Source of the DNA: a virus
Reading direction: 5' to 3' (one strand)
Virus record (IMG/VR): IMGVR_UViG_3300005511_000048
Location: 1 to 31,463 of that record
Length of the DNA stretch: 31,463 nt
The notes below the pieces were generated by a model. The model worked only from the letters and a program-made list of their open reading frames with translations. It searched no databases and had not been told where the DNA came from. How positions within the stretch are numbered: the stretch's first letter is position 1; every line of letters begins with the position of its first letter. Positions 7,013 to 13,403 of the stretch are shown here, piece by piece. A program made the translations under genes and the position numbers.

Positions 7013-7999
7013 CTATTCCGGCTTGCCGAAGAACAGCGGCAATTCGGTCTCGGCCTGGGCGCGGTTGGCGGCTTCCTTGAAGGCGTAGTCGAAGACGCGC
7101 TCATGCTGGTAGAGCTGGTAGAACCAGACCACGCTGGACCCGGAGACCCGATAGCGGAGACGAGCCGCGATGCGGTAGAGCTTGCCGTGCAGCCAGATCG
7201 GGATGGCGATCAGGAACAGGTTCGGCACCCGAAGCGGCTTGCCCTCTGCGTCACCGTGGCTGTTCTGGTACTGGATCGTCGCCTCACCGGTGCCGAGATT
7301 GACGGCCCCCTTGACGCTCGAGGTCTCATAGACGGACAGGCCGCGAGAGAGCTCGACCATCTGCGCCGGAGTGGCGAAGTTGCCGCCCAGGAGCTTCGCG
7401 AGGGCGGCCAATTGTTCCGCCGGCGTCTTGGTGCCGAAGTCGCCGCCGGTCGCCGCCTCGGCGATGTTGCCGACAAGCTGCGCATCCGGCATGTCGATGT
7501 CGCCGAGCCGGTCTTCGATGAAGGCGGCGAACTCGCCCTGCTTCATCGGCTCGCCGTCCATCTCCAGCCACTTCTTCCACTCTTCGGACAACGGCAGCGG
7601 ATAGACCGCGCGATGGTCGTTCCAGCGCGCGACACCGCCGCCGGCCAGGTTGGTGATCGCATCGCCGCCGCGGCGGTTGTAATTGAATATCGCCATCAGG
7701 CTGGCTTCCGTCATGGACGGGTTGGCATAGAGCGCGCTCTCCGCGTCCTTGAACCGGTTGGCCAGGGCGATGAAGCTGTCCAAGGTCGTGACCTGGGCGG
7801 TGCCCTTGCGGCGCTCAGGCACCGGCAGGTGTCGGTCCACGATGTCTTTCAGGCTCTGCGCTTCCATGCCCTTGGGCGCGATCAGGACCTGCACGTCGCG
7901 GCCGTTGACCGTGGTGATGGTCTGCACTTCGGGCTTGAAGTTGTCCTTGATGATGTCGGCCAGCGCACCGGCTTCGGTGGGGCCTTTCAGGTCGTTCAT
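7013..7999 (-). CDS. DUF2303 (YfdQ) family protein
   Basis: A 328-residue protein matching the DUF2303/YfdQ family layout: an N-terminal 'VQVLIAPKGMEAQSLKDIVD', then 'RKGTAQVTTLDSFIALANRFKDAESALYANP...SLMAIFNYN', and 'YPLPLSEEWKKWLEMDGEPMKQGEFAAFIEDRLGDI'. It ends with a strand-rich C-terminal domain (LRVPNLFLIAIPIW...YRIAARLRYRVSG). Family members occur in phage recombination/early operons, and no reaction has been proven. A ribosome site (AGGAG) lies about six bases before the ATG. The upstream gap of 68 bases holds a REP-like palindrome, so this gene is probably translated independently of the one before it. Confidence 0.94.
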   Translation of the reverse strand: MNDLKGPTEAGALADIIKDNFKPEVQTITTVNGRDVQVLIAPKGMEAQSLKDIVDRHLPVPERRKGTAQVTTLDSFIALANRFKDAESALYANPSMTEASLMAIFNYNRRGGDAITNLAGGGVARWNDHRAVYPLPLSEEWKKWLEMDGEPMKQGEFAAFIEDRLGDIDMPDAQLVGNIAEAATGGDFGTKTPAEQLAALAKLLGGNFATPAQMVELSRGLSVYETSSVKGAVNLGTGEATIQYQNSHGDAEGKPLRVPNLFLIAIPIWLHGKLYRIAARLRYRVSGSSVVWFYQLYQHERVFDYAFKEAANRAQAETELPLFFGKPE

Positions 8000-8020
8000 G
8001 CGAATCTCCTATGACGAAGG

Positions 8021-8052
8021 CGTGGATGCCGGGAGTAAGTCCCGGCATGACG
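8021..8052. repeat. REP-like intergenic palindrome
   Basis: ATGCCGGGA-GTAAG-TCCCGGCAT is a perfect 9-bp inverted repeat (8026-8034 and 8040-8048), flanked by CGTGG on the left and GACG on the right. The whole unit resembles the 'CGTGGATGCC...GGCATGACG' palindromes scattered between genes in many alphaproteobacterial chromosomes. It lies in one of the few gaps in the leftward operon and could form a hairpin in the mRNA. This is the main content of the 68-base gap between the two genes. Confidence 0.7.
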
Positions 8053-8067
8053 GTGGTGATGGGTGAT

Positions 8068-8460
8068 TCAGGTGGCGCCGGTGCCGAAGATCGGGTCGGA
8101 GACCTCGCGCGGCTTGCCGAACATGACGAGCTGTCGCGGATCCTGCGGCGTGAAGTAGTTTTCCGGCGAGAGCCACATGACCGTGGTGCCGGGCTTGTCT
8201 TCCGGCAGCGTCACCTTGAGCTTGGGCGAGATGTAGTGCATGCCCTTCTCTTTCTTGAACTCGATGGTGATCACCATCTTCGCCTTGGCAACGCCACTGT
8301 TCTCTGCGGCATGGTTTTCCATTGCCGCGGCGAGATCCCGAAGCTCCTCGCCGCACAGCTGGTGGAACGTCCCGTACTCGATCATGCGGAGGAAGTCGGC
8401 GAAGGTGACGGCCTTCTGCAGGCCTTCGGGATCTTTTCCGGCGCTGGCGTAGTCGGACAT
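8068..8460 (-). CDS. Conserved phage hypothetical next to DUF2303
   Basis: A 130-residue protein. It begins with a helical part (DPEGLQKAVTFADFLRMIEYGTFHQLCGEELRDLAAAMENHA), followed by a strand-rich half 'KMVITIEFKKEKGMHYISPKLKVTLPEDKPGTTVMWLSPENYFTPQDPRQLVMFG'. The second half matches a pattern seen in small phage proteins that usually sit directly before DUF2303 genes. Translation starts at ATG 8460-8458 with a GGGAGAG ribosome site about six bases upstream. The function is unknown, and the conserved adjacency suggests the two products work together. Confidence 0.85.
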   Translation of the reverse strand: MSDYASAGKDPEGLQKAVTFADFLRMIEYGTFHQLCGEELRDLAAAMENHAAENSGVAKAKMVITIEFKKEKGMHYISPKLKVTLPEDKPGTTVMWLSPENYFTPQDPRQLVMFGKPREVSDPIFGTGAT

Positions 8461-8483
8461 CGGTCTCTCCCTGGTTGGACTGG

Positions 8484-8771
8484 TTAACGGCTGTACGCGG
8501 CGAGGCGATCGGCGACCGGCGAGGCGCGGCCTTTGAGCTTGGCGGCTTCGGTCTCGCGCTCGATGAAGGGGCGGATGACGTCCTTGGCTTCGGCGCGCAG
8601 TCTCGCCGCCTCGCGCTGGTTCGCGTCGGCGAGCTCGGTGTCGCCTTGGGCGCGATAGCCACGCGCGAGCTTGTCGCAGATGTCCGCCTTGGTGTTCAGG
8701 TGGCGGTACTGCTTCTCGTCGGGCGAGAGCGCGGGCGCCGGCGGGCGGCGGACGGGAAGGGGGCGGCGCAT
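8484..8771 (-). CDS. Small basic helical hypothetical protein
   Basis: A 95-residue protein from ATG 8771-8769, whose A is shared with the upstream stop (TGATG). The N-terminus is basic and proline-rich (MRRPLPVRRPPAPALSPDEKQ). The rest is a long charged helix (KADICDKLARGYRAQGDTELADANQREAARLRAEAKDVIRPFIERETEAAK) with heptad-like spacing that could form a coiled coil. I do not recognise the family. Confidence 0.65.
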   Translation of the reverse strand: MRRPLPVRRPPAPALSPDEKQYRHLNTKADICDKLARGYRAQGDTELADANQREAARLRAEAKDVIRPFIERETEAAKLKGRASPVADRLAAYSR

Positions 8772-9043
8772 CAGTATTCTCCGGAGTCCGGCAGCTTGCG
8801 CAGGGTGGAGATCGAGGCGGCGCGGGTGATGCCGCAGCGGGAGCCGCCGAGCGCCACCATGGCCATATGCGCCTTGAAGCCGCGGATCCGCCCCGTCGCC
8901 CCGTCCGCGCACGCGACCAGGTCGTTGACCTTGAAGGCGTGCGGCTGCATCGGCAGACCGACCGCGCGCGCGGCGCGGGCGTTCGCGAAGTCGATCACCG
9001 TGCAGAGGTTCGGACGGCTGCTCAAGGGGCGGATCGTTTCCAT
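8771..9043 (-). CDS. Small protein with SH3/KOW-like C-terminus
   Basis: A 90-residue protein. The C-terminal half 'FKVNDLVACADGATGRIRGFKAHMAMVALGGSRCGITRAASISTLRKL' reads as a short beta-barrel of the KOW/SH3 kind ('V.dlV...dG.tGrI.gf....m..V'), a fold often used to bind nucleic acid or protein. The N-terminal half is basic and Ala/Arg rich. No other motif is seen. Its end overlaps the next start (TGATG). Confidence 0.65.
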   Translation of the reverse strand: METIRPLSSRPNLCTVIDFANARAARAVGLPMQPHAFKVNDLVACADGATGRIRGFKAHMAMVALGGSRCGITRAASISTLRKLPDSGEY

Positions 9044-9052
9044 CGGGTCGCC

Positions 9053-9364
9053 TCAGTAGCGGCGGAGGATCCGGCCGAGCTTGATCGGCTGGGCGATGAT
9101 CACCGGCTCGTCGCCGATGGTCTCCGCTTCGACCAGCTGTTGCTGGACCTCGACGCCGACGCGCTTGGCATTGGCGAGCGCTGCGTTGTAGGCGCTGGCC
9201 GTCTCGCGCACCGTGGCGGAGAGCAACCGATCCTCGGCGATGGTGCCGAGCGGGGCGGTCTGCTCGGCGGCGGAGAGCTTACGTCGCCTCGGCTTGTTGC
9301 GAAGCTGGGCGACGCGCTTCCTTTTCTTTGTCTTCGCCGCCAGTAACAAGAGATGCTTGGTCAT
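9053..9364 (-). CDS. Small basic hypothetical protein
   Basis: A 103-residue protein with a strongly basic N-terminus (MTKHLLLLAAKTKKRKRVAQLRNKPRRRK), followed by a neutral helical region 'ATVRETASAYNAALANAKRVGVEVQQQLVEA' and a strand ending in 'KLGRILRRY'. The basic head suggests nucleic-acid binding, but no known domain is evident. It is separated by 18 bases from the small membrane protein gene upstream. Confidence 0.6.
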   Translation of the reverse strand: MTKHLLLLAAKTKKRKRVAQLRNKPRRRKLSAAEQTAPLGTIAEDRLLSATVRETASAYNAALANAKRVGVEVQQQLVEAETIGDEPVIIAQPIKLGRILRRY

Positions 9365-9382
9365 GGTCAGGACACCTTTCGG

Positions 9383-9589
9383 TTAGAGCCCCTGATAGGG
9401 CGGGAAGAGCGGCACCGGGTGATCAGGAATCACCGAGTGCCGCCTGCGCCGCAGCTTGCGGCGGTGGTCCAGAACCTGGCCGAAGGCGACCAGGGCGATG
9501 AAGACGAGGCTGATCAGAGCCGCAGCGGCGAGCAGATTGCCGATCCAGGCCAGGACCTGAAGCGCTGCGCCGGAGGCCTCGATTTCCAT
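9383..9589 (-). CDS. Small single-span membrane protein
   Basis: A 68-residue protein whose residues about 13-37 form one hydrophobic segment (LAWIGNLLAAAALISLVFIALVAF). A basic stretch (HRRKLRRRRH) follows on what should be the cytoplasmic side, with a short Pro-rich tail. Its ATG overlaps the upstream stop as TGATG at 9591-9587. The size and basic flank fit small phage inner-membrane proteins, for which no role can be assigned from sequence. Confidence 0.65.
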   Translation of the reverse strand: MEIEASGAALQVLAWIGNLLAAAALISLVFIALVAFGQVLDHRRKLRRRRHSVIPDHPVPLFPPYQGL

Positions 9590-9894
9590 CAGCGGCGGAC
9601 CTTCTGCTCGCGAGACATGCGCTTGATGTGACCAGGCGCTGCGCTCAGGTCGCGCGAACCAGCGCGCTGCCAGCGCGCGACGCGGCGGCGGGCCGTTTCG
9701 GCGCGTTGCTCGGCAAAGGCCTGCAATGCGGGTGCGACGCGTTCGGCCTGCTGTTCACGATGCGCACGCTCGCGCACGGCGGCACGCGCGGCACCCTGCC
9801 CAGGCTGATGCGCCATCCGGTGCGACCCGAAGCCGAACAAGGCGCCGAGCGAACCGGCCGATGCGGCGAGGCTCATGACGTGGGGGCGCTCCAT
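9589..9894 (-). CDS. Small basic hypothetical protein
   Basis: A 101-residue protein from ATG 9894-9892 (TGATG overlap with the upstream gene). After MERPHVMSLAASAGSLGALFGFGSH it becomes a highly Ala/Arg/Glu-rich helix (ARAAVRERAHREQQAERVAPALQAFAEQRAETARRRVARW) likely to form a coiled coil, and ends basic. The start was chosen over far-upstream in-frame positions, which would run antiparallel through other genes. No family recognised. Confidence 0.6.
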   Translation of the reverse strand: MERPHVMSLAASAGSLGALFGFGSHRMAHQPGQGAARAAVRERAHREQQAERVAPALQAFAEQRAETARRRVARWQRAGSRDLSAAPGHIKRMSREQKVRR

Positions 9895-10202
9895 CACGCA
9901 CCGCCCTGCAGGCCCGGGGCCTTCTTCGCGGCGAGGCGCACGGCGGCGGGCAGGTGCTTCAGGTCTTCGGGCTGGAAGCCGGCGCGCTTGAGATCGCCTT
10001 CGGTGCAGCCGCCGCCTTCGGCGGTGCGCTCGACGATGAAGGTCGCCATGCGTGCGGTGACCGCGATCGGTCCCTGGAGGACCAGGGTCTCGCGCTGGGT
10101 CTCGACGCCGCGGGCGCGGTCGGTGGCGCGGTTGCGGTGATAGCGCCGCTCCTCGCCCTGGTTGGCCTGGTTGAAACGGCTCTGCGGATTGAGGGCTTTC
10201 AC
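9894..10202 (-). CDS. Small hypothetical phage protein
   Basis: A 102-residue protein from a GTG start (10202-10200), set by the GTGA overlap with the gene before it. The sequence has a basic head (NPQSRFNQANQGEERRYHRNRATDRARG), then 'TLVLQGPIAVTARMATFIVERTAEGGGCTEGDLKRAGFQPEDLKHLPAAVRLAAKK'. The second half has a small helix-turn-helix-like layout (CTEGDLKRAGFQPEDLKHL), but the match is weak. Function is unknown. Confidence 0.65.
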   Translation of the reverse strand: MKALNPQSRFNQANQGEERRYHRNRATDRARGVETQRETLVLQGPIAVTARMATFIVERTAEGGGCTEGDLKRAGFQPEDLKHLPAAVRLAAKKAPGLQGGA

Positions 10203-10786
10203 GCGCTACGCTCCTTCTGCGTGGACGCAATTGCCGCATGCGCGGCGGGCGGCTCCTCGGTGCGGGTGACGGGGTTCGCGGCGACGATGTCGCGCGCGAC
10301 CTGCCAGAGGGATTCCTGGAACGAGGTCTCGCCGAACGGCATGTCGGCGATCGTGCCGCGCATGGCGGCGAGGAAGTCGCTGTCGCCGTCGTGGAACAGG
10401 ACCAGGTTGCGCAGCGCCTGGAGTGGGGTGAAGGCGGGTGCCGGCGCCAGCCGCTCGGTCGCCGTCAGGGCCGCGAGCGTTTCGAGCAGGTTGGCGGGCT
10501 TCTCGGTCGCGGTGACCAGCGGCTCGGCACCTTCGGGCGCGTGGCGGTCGAAGCGGCGCTCGCCGGTCCAGATCTTGGCCACGGGATCGACGTCCGTGGT
10601 GTTGCCGGCGAAGATCAGGAAATAGTCGCCGCTGGGATCGTCCTTGCGCCAGGCGGTGACGCCGCCGGCGCGCTGCTCGCGGCGCCAGCCGCGCGGCTTC
10701 ATGATCTCCGCGGCCGTGAACGCGGGCTCGGCCGGGCCCTGCGGCGGGTAGATCAGGCTCGCCTGATTGCTTGAGGTCTTGCCCAT
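10199..10786 (-). CDS. Hypothetical protein with GWRRE-AWRKD domain, copy A
   Basis: A 195-residue protein. Residues about 24-82 hold 'AAEIMKPRGWRREQRAGGVTAWRKDDPSGDYFLIF...DVDPVAKIWTGERRFDR'. This block recurs in the 123-residue protein encoded at 11019-11390, so the two are paralogous over about 60 residues. The rest, after residue 90, is Ala/Thr rich and helical and is absent from the shorter paralogue. The conserved aromatic and charged residues (GWRRE, AWRKD, DPxAxIWT) mark a compact beta-rich domain that I do not recognise. It starts in a TGATG overlap and ends in a GTGA overlap. Confidence 0.75.
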   Translation of the reverse strand: MGKTSSNQASLIYPPQGPAEPAFTAAEIMKPRGWRREQRAGGVTAWRKDDPSGDYFLIFAGNTTDVDPVAKIWTGERRFDRHAPEGAEPLVTATEKPANLLETLAALTATERLAPAPAFTPLQALRNLVLFHDGDSDFLAAMRGTIADMPFGETSFQESLWQVARDIVAANPVTRTEEPPAAHAAIASTQKERSA

Positions 10787-10998
10787 CAGGCGCGTGCCTC
10801 CAAGGGAATGCCGAGGCAGAAGCGCCGCTCGACGTCGTAGTCGTCCGGCGCCTGGTTGCAGAGCCCGGCTTCGGTCTCGGCCTCGCCGCGTTCGGAGAAG
10901 TCGGCGACGATGTCGTCGGGGTTCTCGCGGTCCATCACGCCGAAGCTGATGACCGCCCCACGCGCGTCCAGGATTTCATCGACGAAGAAGCGGTCCAT
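10786..10998 (-). CDS. Small acidic hypothetical protein
   Basis: A 70-residue protein. The ATG at 10998-10996 is preferred over an in-frame TTG two codons upstream because a GGAGGA ribosome site sits seven bases before it. The sequence MDRFFVDEILDARGAVISFGV...DDIVADFSERGEAETEAGLCNQAPDDYDVERR is strongly acidic, a feature shared by many DNA-mimic or inhibitor proteins of phages, but nothing further supports that role. It lies between the two paralogous GWRRE-domain genes. Confidence 0.68.
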   Translation of the reverse strand: MDRFFVDEILDARGAVISFGVMDRENPDDIVADFSERGEAETEAGLCNQAPDDYDVERRFCLGIPLEARA

Positions 10999-11018
10999 CT
11001 GCAAATCCTCCTGGGGCC

Positions 11019-11390
11019 TCAGTCCTCGGCGCGCGGCTGGTGCTGGAAGATCAGGTCCGGCTCGGCCGCCGAGCCGGCGGCCGACACGTCGTCGGCCACG
11101 GCGAGCGTGGCGACACGCTCGATCGCGCGGGCGAGGCTGGTGTGGTGGGGAGACATCGTGCCGTCGATATAGGCGGCATCCTTGCGATAGCGGCCGGCGG
11201 TCCAGATGATCGCCAGCGGATCGGCGTCGCAGTCGCCGTCGGCGGTGATCAGCGCGAACTCGTCGTTCTCGAGGTCCTTGCGCCAGGCCTGGACGTTGCC
11301 GCCCATGTTCTCGCGGCGCCAGCCGGCGGCCGTCATGATCTGCTCGGCGGCGCTCGGCGTGGCGGCGGTCGCGGTGGTCTGGTCGGTCAT
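11019..11390 (-). CDS. Hypothetical protein with GWRRE-AWRKD domain, copy B
   Basis: A 123-residue protein and the first gene of the leftward operon. Residues about 14-72, 'AAEQIMTAAGWRRENMGGNVQAWRKDLENDEFALITADGDCDADPLAIIWTAGRYRKD', align with the domain in the 195-residue product encoded downstream. A ribosome site (GGGAG) lies seven bases before the ATG. It is the first product expected after derepression of the leftward promoter, about 100 bases upstream. The protein is acidic in its C-terminal third. Function is unknown. Confidence 0.78.
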   Translation of the reverse strand: MTDQTTATAATPSAAEQIMTAAGWRRENMGGNVQAWRKDLENDEFALITADGDCDADPLAIIWTAGRYRKDAAYIDGTMSPHHTSLARAIERVATLAVADDVSAAGSAAEPDLIFQHQPRAED

Positions 11391-11494
11391 GGTGGCTCCC
11401 CGTGCTGGCTCCCGGGAAAGACCCTCCGGCGGTGGGGTGCCGGAGGGAGTTAACAGGGAGGCTTAACGCCAGGCTGGAGGCCCGGACAGGTGAA

Positions 11495-11524
11495 GTGTTA
11501 CGACATCCGGAACATTGGCGTCAA
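11495..11524 (-). promoter_or_regulatory. Predicted promoter of the leftward operon
   Basis: On the minus strand, TTGACG (11524-11519) is followed, after 18 bases, by TAACAC (11500-11495). The same arrangement (TTGAAG, 17 bases, TAACAC) precedes the Cro-like gene. The match to a -10 box is weak, but the two loci share 18 identical bases from ATGTTCC to TAACAC. Operator O2 lies between the two boxes, so bound repressor would block polymerase. A leader of about 100 bases would precede the first gene. Confidence 0.6.
11496..11514. promoter_or_regulatory. Predicted repressor operator O2
   Basis: TGTTACGACATCCGGAACA is a 19-bp site of the form TGTTCCG-N5-CGGAACA with one arm mismatch. It is identical (read on the other strand) to the site at 13413-13431. 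It lies between the putative -35 and -10 boxes of the leftward promoter. Confidence 0.75.
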
Positions 11525-11530
11525 GCAGTT

Positions 11531-11549
11531 TGTTCCGATAACCGGAACA
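11531..11549. promoter_or_regulatory. Predicted repressor operator O1
   Basis: TGTTCCGATAACCGGAACA has perfect 7-bp inverted arms around a 5-base spacer. Its centre lies exactly 35 bp from the centre of O2, the same spacing as in the second module. It is upstream of the leftward promoter and about 43 bases before the predicted start of a divergent rightward transcript toward the WYL-TerB gene. The rest of the 242-base gap (11391-11632) holds the leader, a ribosome site (GGGGGAGGG) and a GATTC site at 11555-11559. Confidence 0.78.
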
Positions 11550-11632
11550 TCGCGGATTCAGGCTCTTCCCAGATTGCGGGTGTCCTCCTCGATCGCCGAT
11601 GATCCACGGTTGCAGAGCGGGGGAGGGCAGCA

Positions 11633-12634
11633 ATGATAAATTATTGGCTCGCGGCGTTTGCAATCCTGGGCGCGCTGCTCTTCCTATATTTCCGTTCGCG
11701 CTCGAAAACGGAGCCCAGCATCGAGCCGCCCGTCAGCAACGATGACGCTGATGCCTGGAAGGCTGTGTTCGAGCAGCGCGCTGCGAGCGTGCCTTACCGG
11801 GCACCGGCATCGCCGTCGGGAATAGTCTTCACCGTGTCGGTCGATCCCCAGGACGATTACTTCGGCGACGCTGTCGCGGATCCTGTCCTCTCTCGCGGCG
11901 AAGATGACATGGACGTCAAGATCGACCTGGACAATGCGGGCGCGCGCGCTGCCGGCGGCACGTTCGACAAGCGCGCACGAGACACCGTCGTCGGAATCAA
12001 GTACGTGGATGCGCGGGGCGTGGAGACGGTGAGAGATATCGCCGTCTGGCAGTTCAACAACTTCTATCTCGGTGCATGGTGCTTCGAGCGGCAGCGGCCT
12101 CGCACCTTTCGATGGGATCGCATCTCAGCGGCATTCGACGCCAAGACCGGAGAAATCATTCCAGACCTGCGCGCGATGTTGCGCGACATCGCCGACCAGA
12201 GCGAGACCTGGAAACCGCTTTGGCCTATCGTGAGGCGCGGCCTTCGCATCCTCGCCTATATTGCTCACTGCGATGGCAGTGTGCATACAGCAGAGCGGGA
12301 CGTCATGCGGTCGTATATCAGGTCAGCTCTGGCGGCATCAAAGGATTCTCCGGCCGTCAATGATGAGACATTGACAGCCCTGGTCAGGCAGACGGAGCGA
12401 ACGCTGCCGCATCCGGACAGCCTTCAGGAATCGCTGGATGCGATCGTGACGCATGAGCGCCAAAGCCAGCGTTATCGCATCATCGCTGAGCACGCCTTGC
12501 AACTGGTCGAAGCCGACGGGACGATAACGCCGGAGGAACAGGCAATGGTGTCGGGCCTTCGCGATTGGCTTAGCCGCATGGAAGTTAAGAAGGCCGCGAA
12601 GTCGAAGCGAGCAAAACTGCCGAAGGCTGCTTAA
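11633..12634 (+). CDS. Membrane-anchored WYL-like and TerB-like protein (accessory gene)
   Basis: A 333-residue protein. Residues 2-20 are one hydrophobic span (YWLAAFAILGALLFLYF) followed by a basic stop, so the rest should be cytoplasmic. Residues about 117-178 (VVGIKYVDARGVETVRDIAVWQFNNFYLGAWCFERQRPRTFRWDRISAAFDAKTGEII) read as a WYL domain, a ligand-sensing fold common in defence and regulatory proteins. Residues about 200-315 resemble a TerB (tellurite-resistance) helical domain with two acidic metal-type motifs, HCDGSVHTAE and EADGTITPEE. It is rightward, against the early operon, has a strong ribosome site (GGGGGAGGG), and ends tail-to-tail with the repressor (shared TTAA). Its placement inside the immunity region suggests expression in the lysogen, for example in superinfection exclusion or host defence, which is inference. 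Confidence 0.85.
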   Translation: MINYWLAAFAILGALLFLYFRSRSKTEPSIEPPVSNDDADAWKAVFEQRAASVPYRAPASPSGIVFTVSVDPQDDYFGDAVADPVLSRGEDDMDVKIDLDNAGARAAGGTFDKRARDTVVGIKYVDARGVETVRDIAVWQFNNFYLGAWCFERQRPRTFRWDRISAAFDAKTGEIIPDLRAMLRDIADQSETWKPLWPIVRRGLRILAYIAHCDGSVHTAERDVMRSYIRSALAASKDSPAVNDETLTALVRQTERTLPHPDSLQESLDAIVTHERQSQRYRIIAEHALQLVEADGTITPEEQAMVSGLRDWLSRMEVKKAAKSKRAKLPKAA

Positions 12635-13344
12635 GGTTCTGGTCGATAGCTTCCGACCACCAGGGCTGTAATTCTCAGGTGGTCATTGGTTTCATCGAAG
12701 TCATCTTCGCCAGCTGCCGGCACCTTCCAAGGCTGCTGAAACTGCGGATGGTCTGATCGCGGCCAGAGCCACATCTGGCCATCAGCATCGATCTGCAATT
12801 CCTTGACGGTCGCTTCCATCAACCCAACTTCGTTGATGCGTTGAACCACCACGCGCATCCCGGTCTTGGGTTCCCACCCATCAGCAGACTGGGCGAGGTC
12901 GAAAACACTCACGACCACAACGATTGAACCCTCAGGGTAAAGGCGGTTCATGGACGGACCATTGACCGCCAGGCCTTCTTTCTTGAAGCGCCCATATCGA
13001 GGGTCAGTCGGAATGTCCATTTCGTACTGGTCAGCGGGTTCGTAAAGGACCGTGTCTTTGAAAACTCCAGCTGCAACTTCACCGACGACCCGGATTGATC
13101 CCATCCGCCGTGGTGTGGGATCCAAATTGAGCGGAAGCACCGACCGATCCGAGAGCTGCGCCAACAATCGATCGGCTGGCCACTCGAGATAAGCCGCGAT
13201 GGTCGGGACCTCCGACGCGCCAATTTTCCGCTCCCCGGAAATCATCTCGCTCACGCGAGAACGGGGCAGGCCCAGCACTTCGGCCAAACCCATCTGGGTT
13301 TTTCCGATCGCTTTAAGTCGTTCTTTCAACCACTTGTTCCGCAT
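12631..13344 (-). CDS. CI-like repressor, HTH plus S24 peptidase domain
   Basis: A 237-residue phage repressor. The N-terminal XRE-type helix-turn-helix covers residues about 5-65 (LKAIGKTQMGLAEVLGLPRSRVSEMISGERKI). The C-terminal LexA/S24 domain shows Ala92-Gly93 as the likely self-cleavage site (GEVAAGVF), Ser131 as nucleophile (VNGPSMNRLYPEGS), and Lys181 (EATVKEL) as the base. It should dimerise, bind the four 19-bp operators, and be cleaved when RecA is activated by DNA damage. The ATG at 13344 was chosen because the helix-turn-helix begins there; the frame stays open upstream through the operators, with a GTG eight codons earlier as the alternative. No ribosome site precedes the ATG, so a leaderless message is possible. 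Confidence 0.93.
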   Translation of the reverse strand: MRNKWLKERLKAIGKTQMGLAEVLGLPRSRVSEMISGERKIGASEVPTIAAYLEWPADRLLAQLSDRSVLPLNLDPTPRRMGSIRVVGEVAAGVFKDTVLYEPADQYEMDIPTDPRYGRFKKEGLAVNGPSMNRLYPEGSIVVVVSVFDLAQSADGWEPKTGMRVVVQRINEVGLMEATVKELQIDADGQMWLWPRSDHPQFQQPWKVPAAGEDDFDETNDHLRITALVVGSYRPEP

Positions 13345-13350
13345 TTCGTA

Positions 13351-13379
13351 AGTATCGCGGCGCACAAGTGATTCGGATG
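13351..13379 (-). promoter_or_regulatory. Predicted repressor-maintenance promoter
   Basis: A GATACT box (minus strand, 13356-13351) lies six bases before the repressor ATG, placing the transcript start at or next to the ATG. The -35 region (about 13379-13374) is a poor match and overlaps both the edge of operator O3 and a GATTC site (13370-13374). O3 is centred about 43 bases before the start, the position from which lambda CI activates its own promoter. This is inference from spacing. Confidence 0.4.
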
Positions 13380-13396
13380 TACCGATCTTCGGAACA
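13378..13396. promoter_or_regulatory. Predicted repressor operator O3
   Basis: TGTACCGATCTTCGGAACA fits TGTTCCG-N5-CGGAACA with one mismatch in the left arm. Its centre is 35 bp from that of O4. It lies upstream of the -35 box of the Cro promoter and on the -35 side of the repressor promoter. A more degenerate copy, TGTTCCG-CATTT-CGTAAGT, is seen at 13335-13353 over the repressor start codon and may be chance. Confidence 0.72.
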
Positions 13397-13403
13397 AAAT
13401 TCC

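Noticed and set aside
9589-10239. Extended N-terminus of the reverse frame starting far upstream
   Set aside because: The extra 115 residues are Arg/Pro-rich readings of the neighbouring gene; the ATG at 9894 with its TGATG overlap is the credible start.
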